64,000 nt of DNA from Lactobacillus sp. (lineage in GTDB: Bacteria > Bacillota > Bacilli > Lactobacillales > Lactobacillaceae): assembly GCA_022651245.1 (NCBI GenBank), contig JALCQM010000004.1:26308-90307 (forward strand), read 5' to 3'. The position numbers and the translations under genes are program-made. Shown piece after piece: positions 24,260-34,004 of this stretch. The notes beneath the pieces were generated by a model, which did not search any database, was not told the DNA's origin, and saw nothing but the letters and a program-made list of their open reading frames with translations. The stretch's first letter is position 1. Each line of letters starts with the position of its first letter.

Positions 24260-27200
24260 TGGCAGGCAAAGTACCAGCGGGTACCTTCAACACGCGAATC
24301 GGTCTCGACACCGATCAACCTGAGAAGACAATGAAGCAGCTACGCACCGAAGTCAGTGCGCTGACAAGCGAGTGGCGAGCCCAATCGGCACAGCTCAAGT
24401 CAGCTGGTGACTCGCTTAGCGCGGCAAACGTCAAATACGAAGGCCTGACCGCCTCCGTCAAACACCAAGAAGAGTACATCTCTCGACTACGAGCTGAGCA
24501 AAGCAAGCTTGACACCTCGACAAATCGGGGTGCTGAAGATTTTGCCAAGCTCGAAAAGCAGATCGGCACCGCATCCACACGCTTGCAGTCTATGACCTCG
24601 CAGCAGCAACGGGCTAAGGAGTCAGTTGACTTCTACAAGAGTGGCCTGGCTGATGCAGAACATGAGCTGTCGCGGATCTCCGAGACCTCTCGCTCTTATG
24701 TGACCCGCTTGCAAGCAGAAGGCAAGCAGACCGAGGCCAACAAGCGCGAAGCTTCCGACCTGGGCGATCAGCTCTCCAAGATGGAACGGATCTACCGGCT
24801 CCAGTCCAACGAACTCAACAAAATCGCAGACGCTAGCGGCAAGTCTTCCGAGGCCTACGCAAAGCAGGCCATCCGGGTCAACGAAACTGCTACGAAGATG
24901 GCACAAGCTAAAACCCGCATGGGCGAGCTCAACGACGCTATCTCCAAGGCCAACCCTACGGTCTTTACGCGCTTGCGCACGGCCGTAGCCGGGACCAACA
25001 AAGAGGCGGAGAAGACACCGGGGCTTTTTAAGAAGATCGTTACCGGCGGCCTGGTCACCAACGCGATCACGGCCGGCTGGACAGCACTCACTGGGACTTT
25101 GAAGGAAACCTTGAAGTCTGGCCTTGAGCTTAACGAGGCGGGCGAGACGCTCAAAAACACCTGGTCAGCGATGGGTAAGTCGGCAAACGACATCCAAATC
25201 CTTAGCGACCAGATGAGCTACTTGCGGGCGAAGACTGGTGATAGTGCCGGCGAAGTCAACGTGCTTCAACGCACACTTGACACGCTCACAAGCGGCAACA
25301 CCCAAAAGACTGTGATGCTGACCCAAGGGCTTGCAGCTGTCGGTACGGCTAGTCACCTTAGTGGCCAGCAAACCGACGGCTTAGCTAAGGCCCTGACCCG
25401 GGTGATCGCTAGCGGCGACCTGACGACCGGCTCACTGGCACGGCTTGAAAAGGCTGCGCCGACACTCGGTGCCCAGCTATCTAAGGCGGCCGGCGTGAGC
25501 CAGGCTTCCTTCAACAAGATGGTGGCTGACGGTAAGATCTCGTCCGCTGACTTTATGAACCTGCTCTCCAAAGTCGGGACGACCAGTAACGACGTCTTTG
25601 ATCGCTTTGGCAAGACCTCCGAAGGTGCACTCGCACAGCTATCCGGCGGTTGGCTAAGCATCAAGGCTAAGATGGCCGCGCCACTGCTCGACGTCAAGAA
25701 CTCGGGGATGTCCTCGCTGGCTAGCATCCTGACCTCTAAGGTCGTGCAAGATGCAGCGACAACGCTTGGTACCGGCATCGCGAAGATCGCCAACTATGGC
25801 GAACAGCTACTGGAGTACATCAGCAAGCACAAGACCGACGTAACCGGTATCGCGACCGACCTGTGGGACATCGCGAAGATCGCTGGCGGTGAAGTCTGGT
25901 CAATCTTTAAGGGCATCATCAGTGACGTTGCGGGCTTCCTCGGTGTCGGCGGCAAGAACGCGAAAGACATGAAGGATCCACTGGGGACGATCCACGATAT
26001 CCTCGACAAGATCGTAGCAAACAAAGAAGGCATCCGGGACGCCGTAAAAATCGTCCTGAGCCTGTTTGCAGCAAAAAAAGCGTTAACCTTCGCTGGGAGC
26101 ATTGTCCGTGTGATGTCAGTGCTGAAAGATCTGACTAGTGCAGGCATCATCTCGCGAGTAAGCAGCTTAGTCAGCAAGCTTGCACAAGTTGGTACCGGGA
26201 CATCCGCAGTAGCTAATGCTGTTGGCAACCTGAACGTTCCTACTTCAGGTGTTGCAACGACGGTAGCGTCTACAACGTCAAGGGCTGGCTCTTCGCTGGC
26301 TAAGGTTGGCAATACAGCTGGTGTTTTGGCGGGTGCTGGCGCCGTTTTTGATGTTGGTGGCTCAATTGCCACCGCACTTGTCAGTAACAGCACTACGGCT
26401 AAAGTTAAGGCTGCTTCTAAATCCACTGGCGCCGTCATTGGCGGCGGTATCGGCGCGGCTTTAGGATCAATAATTCCAGGCGCTGGTACTGTTGCTGGGG
26501 CCGGTATAGGGGCAGCAATTGGTGACGCGCTTGGTAGTACAAAGACCGCTCAAAAGTGGGCTAATTCTATTCACGACACGATCAAGAAGGCAACTGCTGG
26601 CATCAAGATCAGTACACCAAAGATCAGCACTGACGACAAGGCACTTGGCACTCAGTTCGAGAAGTATGCCAAGGCGCTGAGCAAGAAGATGGTCGTATCG
26701 ATCTCGACTGATCCTAAGTCGCTTGCTAAAGCGTCTGCGTCGGTGTCGAGTACCTACACCAAGATGCAAAAGTCGGTCGATAGCTACTACAAAAAGAAGG
26801 AAGCCAGTGCCGCCGCCGACCTAAAAAAGCTAGTCGTCAATGGTTCTATGACTCAAAAACAAGCCGATGCACAGATGGCTAAGCTCAAGAAGACTGATGC
26901 AGCGGAAGCAAAATCTAAGAAGTCCGCATATGCCGACATGCAAAAGTCGGCTACGTCTTACTATGCTCAAGCTATCAAGATTGCCAATGGTAACACCACA
27001 AAGCTGCAAGCGATCGCTAAGAAGGACGGAAAGAATTCCGCTGCTTACGAAAAGGAGAAAAATAAAGAGCTTCTTGCCGCTTACAAGAGTTATGCTGCTA
27101 TCTACGTCAAGCAAGAAATGTCCAGCAACTCTAAAATCACTTCCACGGTGCAAAAAGGCGCTCAACAGCAGACCAAATTACTGCAAAAACTTACTAAGGA

Positions 27201-29007
27201 TAAAGGCAAGCTTTCTATTACCCAACTTAACAACACGGCAAAAAATGCCAAAGCCGAGTACAATGCAGCGGTCAAACCTGCACAACAAGCACGCGACCAA
27301 ATCATTGCCGCAGCCAGCTCCAAGTACAAATCAACCGTTGCAACAGCGAAAAAAGAATACAAGGACAATGGCACAATCTCTAAGGCACAGTACAATGATA
27401 TCGTCGCCAAGGCTAAGGCACAGCGCGACGATGTAGTGACAGCCGCCGGCGATCAATACAAAAAGACCACCAAACACGCAAGCAACCAATATGGTTCCGT
27501 CAAAAGTGCTATTGAGAAGCAAAAGGCTACTGCCATTGCTAATCAGCAAGCACAAATGTCTGGTGTAACAGGATATGCTTCATCACAATCCAAGGCGGTT
27601 GTTGGTCACGCGACGACGCAAGCTAACAGTTCTATGAAAGCTGGGCATGCACAGGCATCTGGGACACACAGCATCTTTAGCGGTTTGGGTACCTGGTTTA
27701 ATAAATTCCTTAAAATGCTCGGTGGCAGCCAGGTTAGCATCTCTAAGGCTAGCTATGGCTATACGCAAGTCGGTGGCTTAGCATACGCCAACGGTGGTAG
27801 CGTGATAGGATCGTCTAAGGCCCTAGTTGGTGAAGCCGGCCCCGAACTGAGGTACAGCCCATACAGTAGTACCGTGGATCTTCTGGGGGCCCATGGTGCG
27901 GAGTTTGCTTCGGTGAAGTCAGGCGAATATATTTTAAACGCCGATGACACTGCAAAACTGTTAGCTGGTAACTACGGCAAGACTTTGCCGGGGTATGCTG
28001 CAGGAACATCAACACTTGCTAGCTTCTTAGCCAAGGTGAAATCTGGTGCTTCTAGTATTTTTGACAAGGTTAGCGATGCCGCGTCCAGTGCGTTTGATGC
28101 GATTACTCATCCGCTTGACACGTTAAAAAAGTTAGCGGATGGGATCTTTAATATCAGCAGCGTGTCTGGAGTAGGCTCTGCACAACGGTCTATCTCTGGC
28201 GACATGCGAGATAAAAGTGTTAGCACGGTTGCTAACGCCTTTGCCAAACTAAGAAAGGCGTTTGATGACGGAAACGACAGTAGTAGTGCAGCAGAACCAA
28301 AAGGAAGCGGTGTGCAACGGTGGAAGCCTGATGTTATCAAGGCTCTGAAGAAGAATGGCTTCGACGCTACGGCTGGCCAAGTGGCCGCCTGGCTCCGAGT
28401 GATCGCCCGTGAGTCTAATGGTAATCCACGCGCTCAAAATAACTGGGACTCCAACGCCAAAAAAGGTATTCCGTCAAAGGGCTTGGTCCAAACGATCGAG
28501 CCTACCTTTAACGCCTTCAAATTCCCGGGCCATGGCAACATCTTCAATGGCTATGATGACCTGCTGGCCGGGATCAACTACATGAAACACATCTACGGTA
28601 CTGGAAACTCTGCTTTTGCCCGTGTCTCCGGTAGCGAGGGCTACGCCAACGGTGGCTTCGCCAGTGTCCCTTCAATCTTCGGTGAGGCTGGTCTAGAAGC
28701 GGCAATCCCTATGTCGTCGCTTAAGGCATCTCGTGGTTACGAGATGCTGGGCAAGACAGCTGCTGCAATGGCTGCACGGGATCATATGACGAGCGATGGT
28801 AGCTCGGATCTCGGAGACAAGCTGGATAAGCTGATCGTGCTCATGACTGCAATGGTCAATGGCGGCGGCGGTCAGCCTGGTCAAACCGGTTTTGGCGTCT
28901 ATATCGACGGCCAAGAGCTGGCACACTCGATCGTCAAGCCGCTGCAAAACGAAACTAACCGTGCTAAGCGGCTGAACGCACGCGCTAAGGGGGCGACTAC
29001 GTGGTAA
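24259..29007 (+). CDS. Tape measure protein with C-terminal transglycosylase-like (SLT) domain
   Basis: 1582 aa; central TM/Gly-Ala segments; C-terminal VAAWLRVIARESNGNPRAQNNWDSNAKKGIPSKGLVQTIEPTFNAFKFPGHGNIFNGYDDLLAGINY. Confidence 0.95.
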   Translation: MAGKVPAGTFNTRIGLDTDQPEKTMKQLRTEVSALTSEWRAQSAQLKSAGDSLSAANVKYEGLTASVKHQEEYISRLRAEQSKLDTSTNRGAEDFAKLEKQIGTASTRLQSMTSQQQRAKESVDFYKSGLADAEHELSRISETSRSYVTRLQAEGKQTEANKREASDLGDQLSKMERIYRLQSNELNKIADASGKSSEAYAKQAIRVNETATKMAQAKTRMGELNDAISKANPTVFTRLRTAVAGTNKEAEKTPGLFKKIVTGGLVTNAITAGWTALTGTLKETLKSGLELNEAGETLKNTWSAMGKSANDIQILSDQMSYLRAKTGDSAGEVNVLQRTLDTLTSGNTQKTVMLTQGLAAVGTASHLSGQQTDGLAKALTRVIASGDLTTGSLARLEKAAPTLGAQLSKAAGVSQASFNKMVADGKISSADFMNLLSKVGTTSNDVFDRFGKTSEGALAQLSGGWLSIKAKMAAPLLDVKNSGMSSLASILTSKVVQDAATTLGTGIAKIANYGEQLLEYISKHKTDVTGIATDLWDIAKIAGGEVWSIFKGIISDVAGFLGVGGKNAKDMKDPLGTIHDILDKIVANKEGIRDAVKIVLSLFAAKKALTFAGSIVRVMSVLKDLTSAGIISRVSSLVSKLAQVGTGTSAVANAVGNLNVPTSGVATTVASTTSRAGSSLAKVGNTAGVLAGAGAVFDVGGSIATALVSNSTTAKVKAASKSTGAVIGGGIGAALGSIIPGAGTVAGAGIGAAIGDALGSTKTAQKWANSIHDTIKKATAGIKISTPKISTDDKALGTQFEKYAKALSKKMVVSISTDPKSLAKASASVSSTYTKMQKSVDSYYKKKEASAAADLKKLVVNGSMTQKQADAQMAKLKKTDAAEAKSKKSAYADMQKSATSYYAQAIKIANGNTTKLQAIAKKDGKNSAAYEKEKNKELLAAYKSYAAIYVKQEMSSNSKITSTVQKGAQQQTKLLQKLTKDKGKLSITQLNNTAKNAKAEYNAAVKPAQQARDQIIAAASSKYKSTVATAKKEYKDNGTISKAQYNDIVAKAKAQRDDVVTAAGDQYKKTTKHASNQYGSVKSAIEKQKATAIANQQAQMSGVTGYASSQSKAVVGHATTQANSSMKAGHAQASGTHSIFSGLGTWFNKFLKMLGGSQVSISKASYGYTQVGGLAYANGGSVIGSSKALVGEAGPELRYSPYSSTVDLLGAHGAEFASVKSGEYILNADDTAKLLAGNYGKTLPGYAAGTSTLASFLAKVKSGASSIFDKVSDAASSAFDAITHPLDTLKKLADGIFNISSVSGVGSAQRSISGDMRDKSVSTVANAFAKLRKAFDDGNDSSSAAEPKGSGVQRWKPDVIKALKKNGFDATAGQVAAWLRVIARESNGNPRAQNNWDSNAKKGIPSKGLVQTIEPTFNAFKFPGHGNIFNGYDDLLAGINYMKHIYGTGNSAFARVSGSEGYANGGFASVPSIFGEAGLEAAIPMSSLKASRGYEMLGKTAAAMAARDHMTSDGSSDLGDKLDKLIVLMTAMVNGGGGQPGQTGFGVYIDGQELAHSIVKPLQNETNRAKRLNARAKGATTW

Positions 29008-30497
29008 AATTCAGTATCAAATTTAATGGCGTTGAGCTGACCCAGTGGCTCGATGGCGTGATCTTAGTCAATCGCAACCTAGGACAAAACCGCCTAGCGA
29101 CGATCGAGAAGGTGGGGCGCGCAAACGGTAAGAAGCTGCGATACACCTCCGCCGAGGAGACCACGATCCAGATCACCGGACTCATCATGACGGACGCGGT
29201 GCGCAAGCGCCACGATCTGGCGGGTGCGATGAGCACTCCTGGAACTGCGCGGCTTATCTTTGGGGATGAGCCAACCGTTTACTATGACGCGATCGCTGAT
29301 CAGCAATCGACGCTCGATGAGGCCTACTACGACAACCGCGTGCTGCTAAATTTCATCGTGCCTGATGGTCTGGCCCACTCGCTCGACCTGTCGGAAGCGA
29401 CGGGCCCGTCTGGTGCAAGCATTCCGCTCCGATCAGTCGGCACCTTCCAGTCCCCGCCGGTCTTAACCGCCACGATGAATGGCGATAACGGTCTGGTAGG
29501 CTGGGCTAACGATCAGGGTGGCGTGCTGCAGTTTGGCTCTAGTGAAGAGCTAGACGGCAAGCAGCACGATGACTCTGAGACTGTCTTCCATTACGATCTC
29601 AAGTCAGCACCGACAGGGGTCACACTCAACGCTGGCCACATCAACTACCCTTACTATCTTGGGGACTCTAGCAAGCCTAATCGGCAGGCTGGGTCCTTTT
29701 CTTATACCTTGAATCCCGACGCTGCTACGCCGCAACTTACACGGTCTACGTCCGATCACTACTGGGCTGGTCCGTCTATGTCTGGCACGATTCACGCCAA
29801 CTCGCAGGGCAACAGCAAAGGCAACTGCTTGTGGGTCAACCGCTTCAATGCGACGACTAACGCGCCTGCAACAGGGCGAATTGAATTCAACCTCACGAGC
29901 GGGTCAACGGTGGTGCTGGGGATGACGGTGCGCGATTCAAATTACAGCGCTGACGGTCTAGAGCTAGATGCGCAGTTTGAGGGCCGGCCGCTCTTCACGA
30001 TGGACCTCGATCGACGCCAATTCACCAACGGAATGTTTGAGGCCAAGATCGGCAAGCTAGGTAACCAGGTCACCTTTACGCTAAGCAAGGTGCAGAAACT
30101 GACCGCTGCCGGTGTCAACGCCTCGGCCGTCCTGACCAAGGTCTTTAACATCGACACTCTGGGGGCAACCCCGATCGATGGCTGGACTGTATGGACGCCA
30201 GGTTTTGCCGACAAACTGGGATGGACGATCAACTGGTCGGACAGCATCTTCCAGTGGGTCAATGTGGACTTCTGGCAAGACCTGCCAAACCGCTTCAAGC
30301 TGGGCGACGTGGTGGTCGCTGACGTGGCTCACCAGATGGTCTACGTCAACGGCGTGGCAGCACCAGACTTACAGGCGGTCGGCAATCAATGGGACAGCTT
30401 TTATATACAGCCTGGCGACAACAGCATCATGCCGCTGGCTTCTAGCTGGGCCCAGGCTTTTGATGCGCAAATCGAATGGAGGGAGGCGTATGTCTGA
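29001..30497 (+). CDS. Distal tail protein (Dit-like)
   Basis: 498 aa following TMP. Confidence 0.85.
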   Translation: MVKFSIKFNGVELTQWLDGVILVNRNLGQNRLATIEKVGRANGKKLRYTSAEETTIQITGLIMTDAVRKRHDLAGAMSTPGTARLIFGDEPTVYYDAIADQQSTLDEAYYDNRVLLNFIVPDGLAHSLDLSEATGPSGASIPLRSVGTFQSPPVLTATMNGDNGLVGWANDQGGVLQFGSSEELDGKQHDDSETVFHYDLKSAPTGVTLNAGHINYPYYLGDSSKPNRQAGSFSYTLNPDAATPQLTRSTSDHYWAGPSMSGTIHANSQGNSKGNCLWVNRFNATTNAPATGRIEFNLTSGSTVVLGMTVRDSNYSADGLELDAQFEGRPLFTMDLDRRQFTNGMFEAKIGKLGNQVTFTLSKVQKLTAAGVNASAVLTKVFNIDTLGATPIDGWTVWTPGFADKLGWTINWSDSIFQWVNVDFWQDLPNRFKLGDVVVADVAHQMVYVNGVAAPDLQAVGNQWDSFYIQPGDNSIMPLASSWAQAFDAQIEWREAYV

Positions 30498-32932
30498 TGG
30501 ATTTTTACTTTACTGATCGCAGCTTTAACTACTTGGGCACTGCAAACGCAGGCGGCAAGAGCGGCGACTTCTTCATCACGGACGACGAAGACCACGAGTA
30601 CGCCTCGACCGCCGTAGGGCGCACGTACTCCGGCAATCTCAGGTGGTTTGATGATGACCTGGCGACCAAGGCTAAGACCATGGCAGCGCTCGGCAACTTC
30701 TTGCTCTACAAGGATGAGAAGGGCGACTACCTCTTCATGACGATCGCAGAATGGACCAGCGCCGACATCAGCAATGGGTCGATCCAGTTTGTCGCCGAAA
30801 ACGGCGGTATCGACCTGATTAACGAAACGGTCAACGCCTATACCGCCAGCGGCCCCATGACGGCCGCCCAGTACATCGAATACTTTACGACCGACTCTGG
30901 TTTCGAGATCGGCGTCAATGAAATCCCGTCTCTGGCCCGCACCTTGAGCTGGGACGGTGACGATGACACGGCCCTAACCCGCATTGAGTCGGTCGCCACC
31001 CAGTTCGATAACGCGGAGCTGAAGTTCCGCTTTGATGTGACGGGCACGCGGGTGATCAGCCGCTATATCGACATCTATAAGCATATCGGCGCCGACAAGG
31101 GTCAACGCCTGGAGGTCAACACACACTTGAACTCGATCACCGTGACAGGCAACATTTATGACCTGTACACGTCGATCACAGGCAAGGGCGCAGCACCCGA
31201 GGGCAAAGAGACACCGGTGACGCTAGAAGGCTATAAGTACACCGATCCAGACGGGCGCTACGTGCTGTCTGGCCGGACGCTCAAGGACACTGTAGCCAAC
31301 CAGAAATGGTCCCGTTTCATCGACCCAAATCTGGCGACTAAGGGCGGCTACGTCAACCGCGACATCAGCTACGAGGCGACCACTCAAGCCACGCTCTTTC
31401 AGTCCATGCTGGCAGACCTCAAGAAGGCCGTCGAGCCCGTCTACAACTACGACGTCGATATCGTCGAGTTGCCTAGCGGCGTCGAGATTGGCGACACGAT
31501 CCACGTCGTCGACGAAGTCCAGCGACTCAATCTCTCCACGCGTCTGCTTGAGCTGGTGACATCCTATGCCGATGGCACTCACACCGCAACGCTTGGCGAC
31601 TACATGATTGAGCAGAGTGAGATCGATCCGCAGCTCCAGAAGCTGGCAGCTGATCTCGAAGCCGTCAAGAGTCAAAGCAAGTTCTACCCATGGGTCCGCT
31701 ACGCCGACGATGACCAGGGCACCAACATGTCCGTCTTACCAGCTGGTAAGACTTACATGGCTACGGTATACGGGGCGACGGCAGTGCCGAGCGACGACCC
31801 TTCCGCCTACGCTGGGATGTGGATCAAGGTGCGCGGTGCAACCGGTGCACCTGGTGATCCCGGCAAGGATGGTAAGTCTTCTTATACGCATATTGCCTAT
31901 GCGCAGTCCAGCGATGGCAAAACCGGCTTTAGTACAACAAATGCAGTGGATGCCACTTACATCGGTCAGTATGTGGATGACAGTCCAGATGACTCGACGG
32001 ACCCCGCTAAGTACACCTGGGCGCTTTTCCAGGGGCCCAAAGGCGATCGAGGTGACCCTGGCAAGAACGCTACAGAGGTCACGACCTTCAGCAGCGGCAC
32101 GTCGTTGCCGGACAAGGTACCCATTGCTAACAGCCGGTTCTGGCTGACCGACGATAAAGGCGTTGCAATCAAGTTCTATACGTCAGATGGAACGAATTGG
32201 GTTGAACAGCAGATATCTGCATCTAACATCGCCGCGCCCACTTTTGATGGATTGACCTTTAACGGCGTTACTTTTAATGGCTCGAAGTTCGTTTCATCGT
32301 TTTCGGAAGTTCAACCGGAGGGAGCCACGTTTGCGGTTCACGGCACCTCGACACTTGAAAGTGGTGCTTTGAGCACAATCGCTTATAGCGACACTGATAA
32401 CTCTCTTTACTCGACAACGTCGCTCACACCGCTGGGACTTGATTCTATCTCCTATTCTGGCGGAGTCAAGTTTGACACGATCAGCATCAAAAATGGTCAG
32501 ATGATGCTGGGAGGCTTGTATAAAAAGTCCGCATCAGATGCCCCGGTTTGGGAGTCTGGGACGCTAACACCTGCACAGTTGCTGGCAATGATGCGGAGCG
32601 GCCTCTTAGCCTGGCAAGGGACGATTTACCCCCAAGCGGGCGACGTGGCGACAATGTCGGTCAATCTTGATCAGACTTTTTCGGGCTGGTTAGTTGAATG
32701 GCAATACTTCAACTCCGGTCGTCAAGACAGTCACTATAACTACACGCTCGTGCCCAACATTTGGACGACGTACCACGCGAGCCGTGACTTAATGGCACAG
32801 CTGTCTATGCCGGGCATAGGGACGTTCTTTAAGCAGCTGATCGTGACTAACACGCAGATCACCGGTGTGGCAGCTAATAACTCAGGCACTCAGTCACCTA
32901 AGGCAGTCATGAGTAGGGTATTTGCAGTATAG
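30497..32932 (+). CDS. Tail-associated lysin / baseplate-tip (Tal-like) protein with collagen-like segments
   Basis: GATGAPGDPGKDGK and GPKGDRGDPGKNA; follows Dit; start at ATG 30497. Confidence 0.82.
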   Translation: MDFYFTDRSFNYLGTANAGGKSGDFFITDDEDHEYASTAVGRTYSGNLRWFDDDLATKAKTMAALGNFLLYKDEKGDYLFMTIAEWTSADISNGSIQFVAENGGIDLINETVNAYTASGPMTAAQYIEYFTTDSGFEIGVNEIPSLARTLSWDGDDDTALTRIESVATQFDNAELKFRFDVTGTRVISRYIDIYKHIGADKGQRLEVNTHLNSITVTGNIYDLYTSITGKGAAPEGKETPVTLEGYKYTDPDGRYVLSGRTLKDTVANQKWSRFIDPNLATKGGYVNRDISYEATTQATLFQSMLADLKKAVEPVYNYDVDIVELPSGVEIGDTIHVVDEVQRLNLSTRLLELVTSYADGTHTATLGDYMIEQSEIDPQLQKLAADLEAVKSQSKFYPWVRYADDDQGTNMSVLPAGKTYMATVYGATAVPSDDPSAYAGMWIKVRGATGAPGDPGKDGKSSYTHIAYAQSSDGKTGFSTTNAVDATYIGQYVDDSPDDSTDPAKYTWALFQGPKGDRGDPGKNATEVTTFSSGTSLPDKVPIANSRFWLTDDKGVAIKFYTSDGTNWVEQQISASNIAAPTFDGLTFNGVTFNGSKFVSSFSEVQPEGATFAVHGTSTLESGALSTIAYSDTDNSLYSTTSLTPLGLDSISYSGGVKFDTISIKNGQMMLGGLYKKSASDAPVWESGTLTPAQLLAMMRSGLLAWQGTIYPQAGDVATMSVNLDQTFSGWLVEWQYFNSGRQDSHYNYTLVPNIWTTYHASRDLMAQLSMPGIGTFFKQLIVTNTQITGVAANNSGTQSPKAVMSRVFAV

Positions 32933-32941
32933 GAGGATAAA

Positions 32942-33292
32942 ATGGAAACCAAAGATAAAATCAAAGTGCTGTTCAGCATCGACGCTGATGGATATATCAT
33001 TGGCTACCAGCAAGAGTTTTGGGATGGTAAAGAATGGGTAGCCCCATTTGACACTAGTGAGGCAGTCGAGGTGGCGCCCGCCGATCTGGCAAGTATCTGG
33101 TTAGGGGCCTCAAAGGTATCAGCGGATGGCATTATAACTACTGATGAAGACAAGCGGGTAGAGCTTGAAGCCGAAGCTAATAAGGTGATTCCCACTCCTG
33201 AGCAGCAGATGATCAACGCACTGGGCTTGCAAAACGCGCAATTGGCGGCACAAGTCACCGCGCTCACAGAAAAGTTAGGGGGCGAGAGCTGA
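32942..33292 (+). CDS. Hypothetical tail-region protein
   Basis: 116 aa; METKDKIKVLFSIDADGYIIGYQQEFWDGKEWV; RBS aggagg. Confidence 0.7.
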   Translation: METKDKIKVLFSIDADGYIIGYQQEFWDGKEWVAPFDTSEAVEVAPADLASIWLGASKVSADGIITTDEDKRVELEAEANKVIPTPEQQMINALGLQNAQLAAQVTALTEKLGGES

Positions 33293-33423
33293 TGCGGGAC
33301 TTTGTAAAACAGATGTACGCGTGGGGTTGCCCGATAGAGGGCTATGTAGAATCTGGAGCAATCACGTCTGATGAGTATAAACAAATTACCGGTAACGACT
33401 ACGCCGCTGGGGCAAATGCCTAG
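33292..33423 (+). CDS. XkdX-family protein
   Basis: 43 aa MRDFVKQMYAWGCPIEGYVESGAITSDEYKQITGNDYAAGANA. Confidence 0.7.
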   Translation: MRDFVKQMYAWGCPIEGYVESGAITSDEYKQITGNDYAAGANA

Positions 33424-33453
33424 CGGTATTTTTGTGGAAGGAAGTGAAATGAT

Positions 33454-33747
33454 GTGAATTTTTTAGGTTATGGAATTGGCGATTGGGTAGGGCTTGCAAC
33501 TTTAACCGCTACACTGGTTAGCCTGTGTAGTTGGCTATTCAAAAAGATTGCACTGGATCCGTTGCGAGAAGATATTAAAGATTTGGGCTTTAAGTTTGAC
33601 CAAAGGTTCCAGAATGAGGAGAAAGTAATTGATGACATTCTGAATACGCAAAAGGTTCATAGTCAGGAACTGGGGAGCCATTCAACTAGGCTTACCCGTT
33701 TGGAAGACCACGTAGGAATCAAAGGAGAAGATAACCATGAAGATTAA
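33454..33747 (+). CDS. Hypothetical membrane protein near the holin
   Basis: 97 aa; N-terminal TM then coiled segment. Confidence 0.65.
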   Translation: MNFLGYGIGDWVGLATLTATLVSLCSWLFKKIALDPLREDIKDLGFKFDQRFQNEEKVIDDILNTQKVHSQELGSHSTRLTRLEDHVGIKGEDNHED

Positions 33748-34003
33748 TTGGAAAGTACGAGTATTGAGCGTCAAGTTCTGGCTGGCCTTAGTGCCGGCTA
33801 TTTTATTGCTTGCGCAAGCTGTGGCTGCCCCTTTTGGATATAAGTGGGACTTTGCCAACCTAGGCACGCAACTGACCGGCATCGTCAATGCGGTATTCGC
33901 GGTGCTGTCAATTCTTGGTGTGGTCACTGACCCGACTACTGCCGGCGTGACTGACAGTGCCCAGGCACTGACTTACACCACACCTAAGAAGGAGGACAAG
34001 TAA
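33737..34003 (+). CDS. Phage holin
   Basis: 88 aa; two TM segments; MKINWKVRVLSVKFWLALVPAILLLAQAV...; adjacent to endolysin. Confidence 0.88.
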   Translation: MKINWKVRVLSVKFWLALVPAILLLAQAVAAPFGYKWDFANLGTQLTGIVNAVFAVLSILGVVTDPTTAGVTDSAQALTYTTPKKEDK

Positions 34004-34004
34004 A

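Noticed and set aside
25794-26438. 214-aa minus-strand ORF inside the tape measure gene
   Set aside because: Antisense shadow ORF caused by high-GC codon bias
26867-27436. 189-aa plus-strand ORF in another frame of the tape measure
   Set aside because: Out-of-frame shadow, Ser/Lys/Arg-biased; no RBS; frame of TMP is intact
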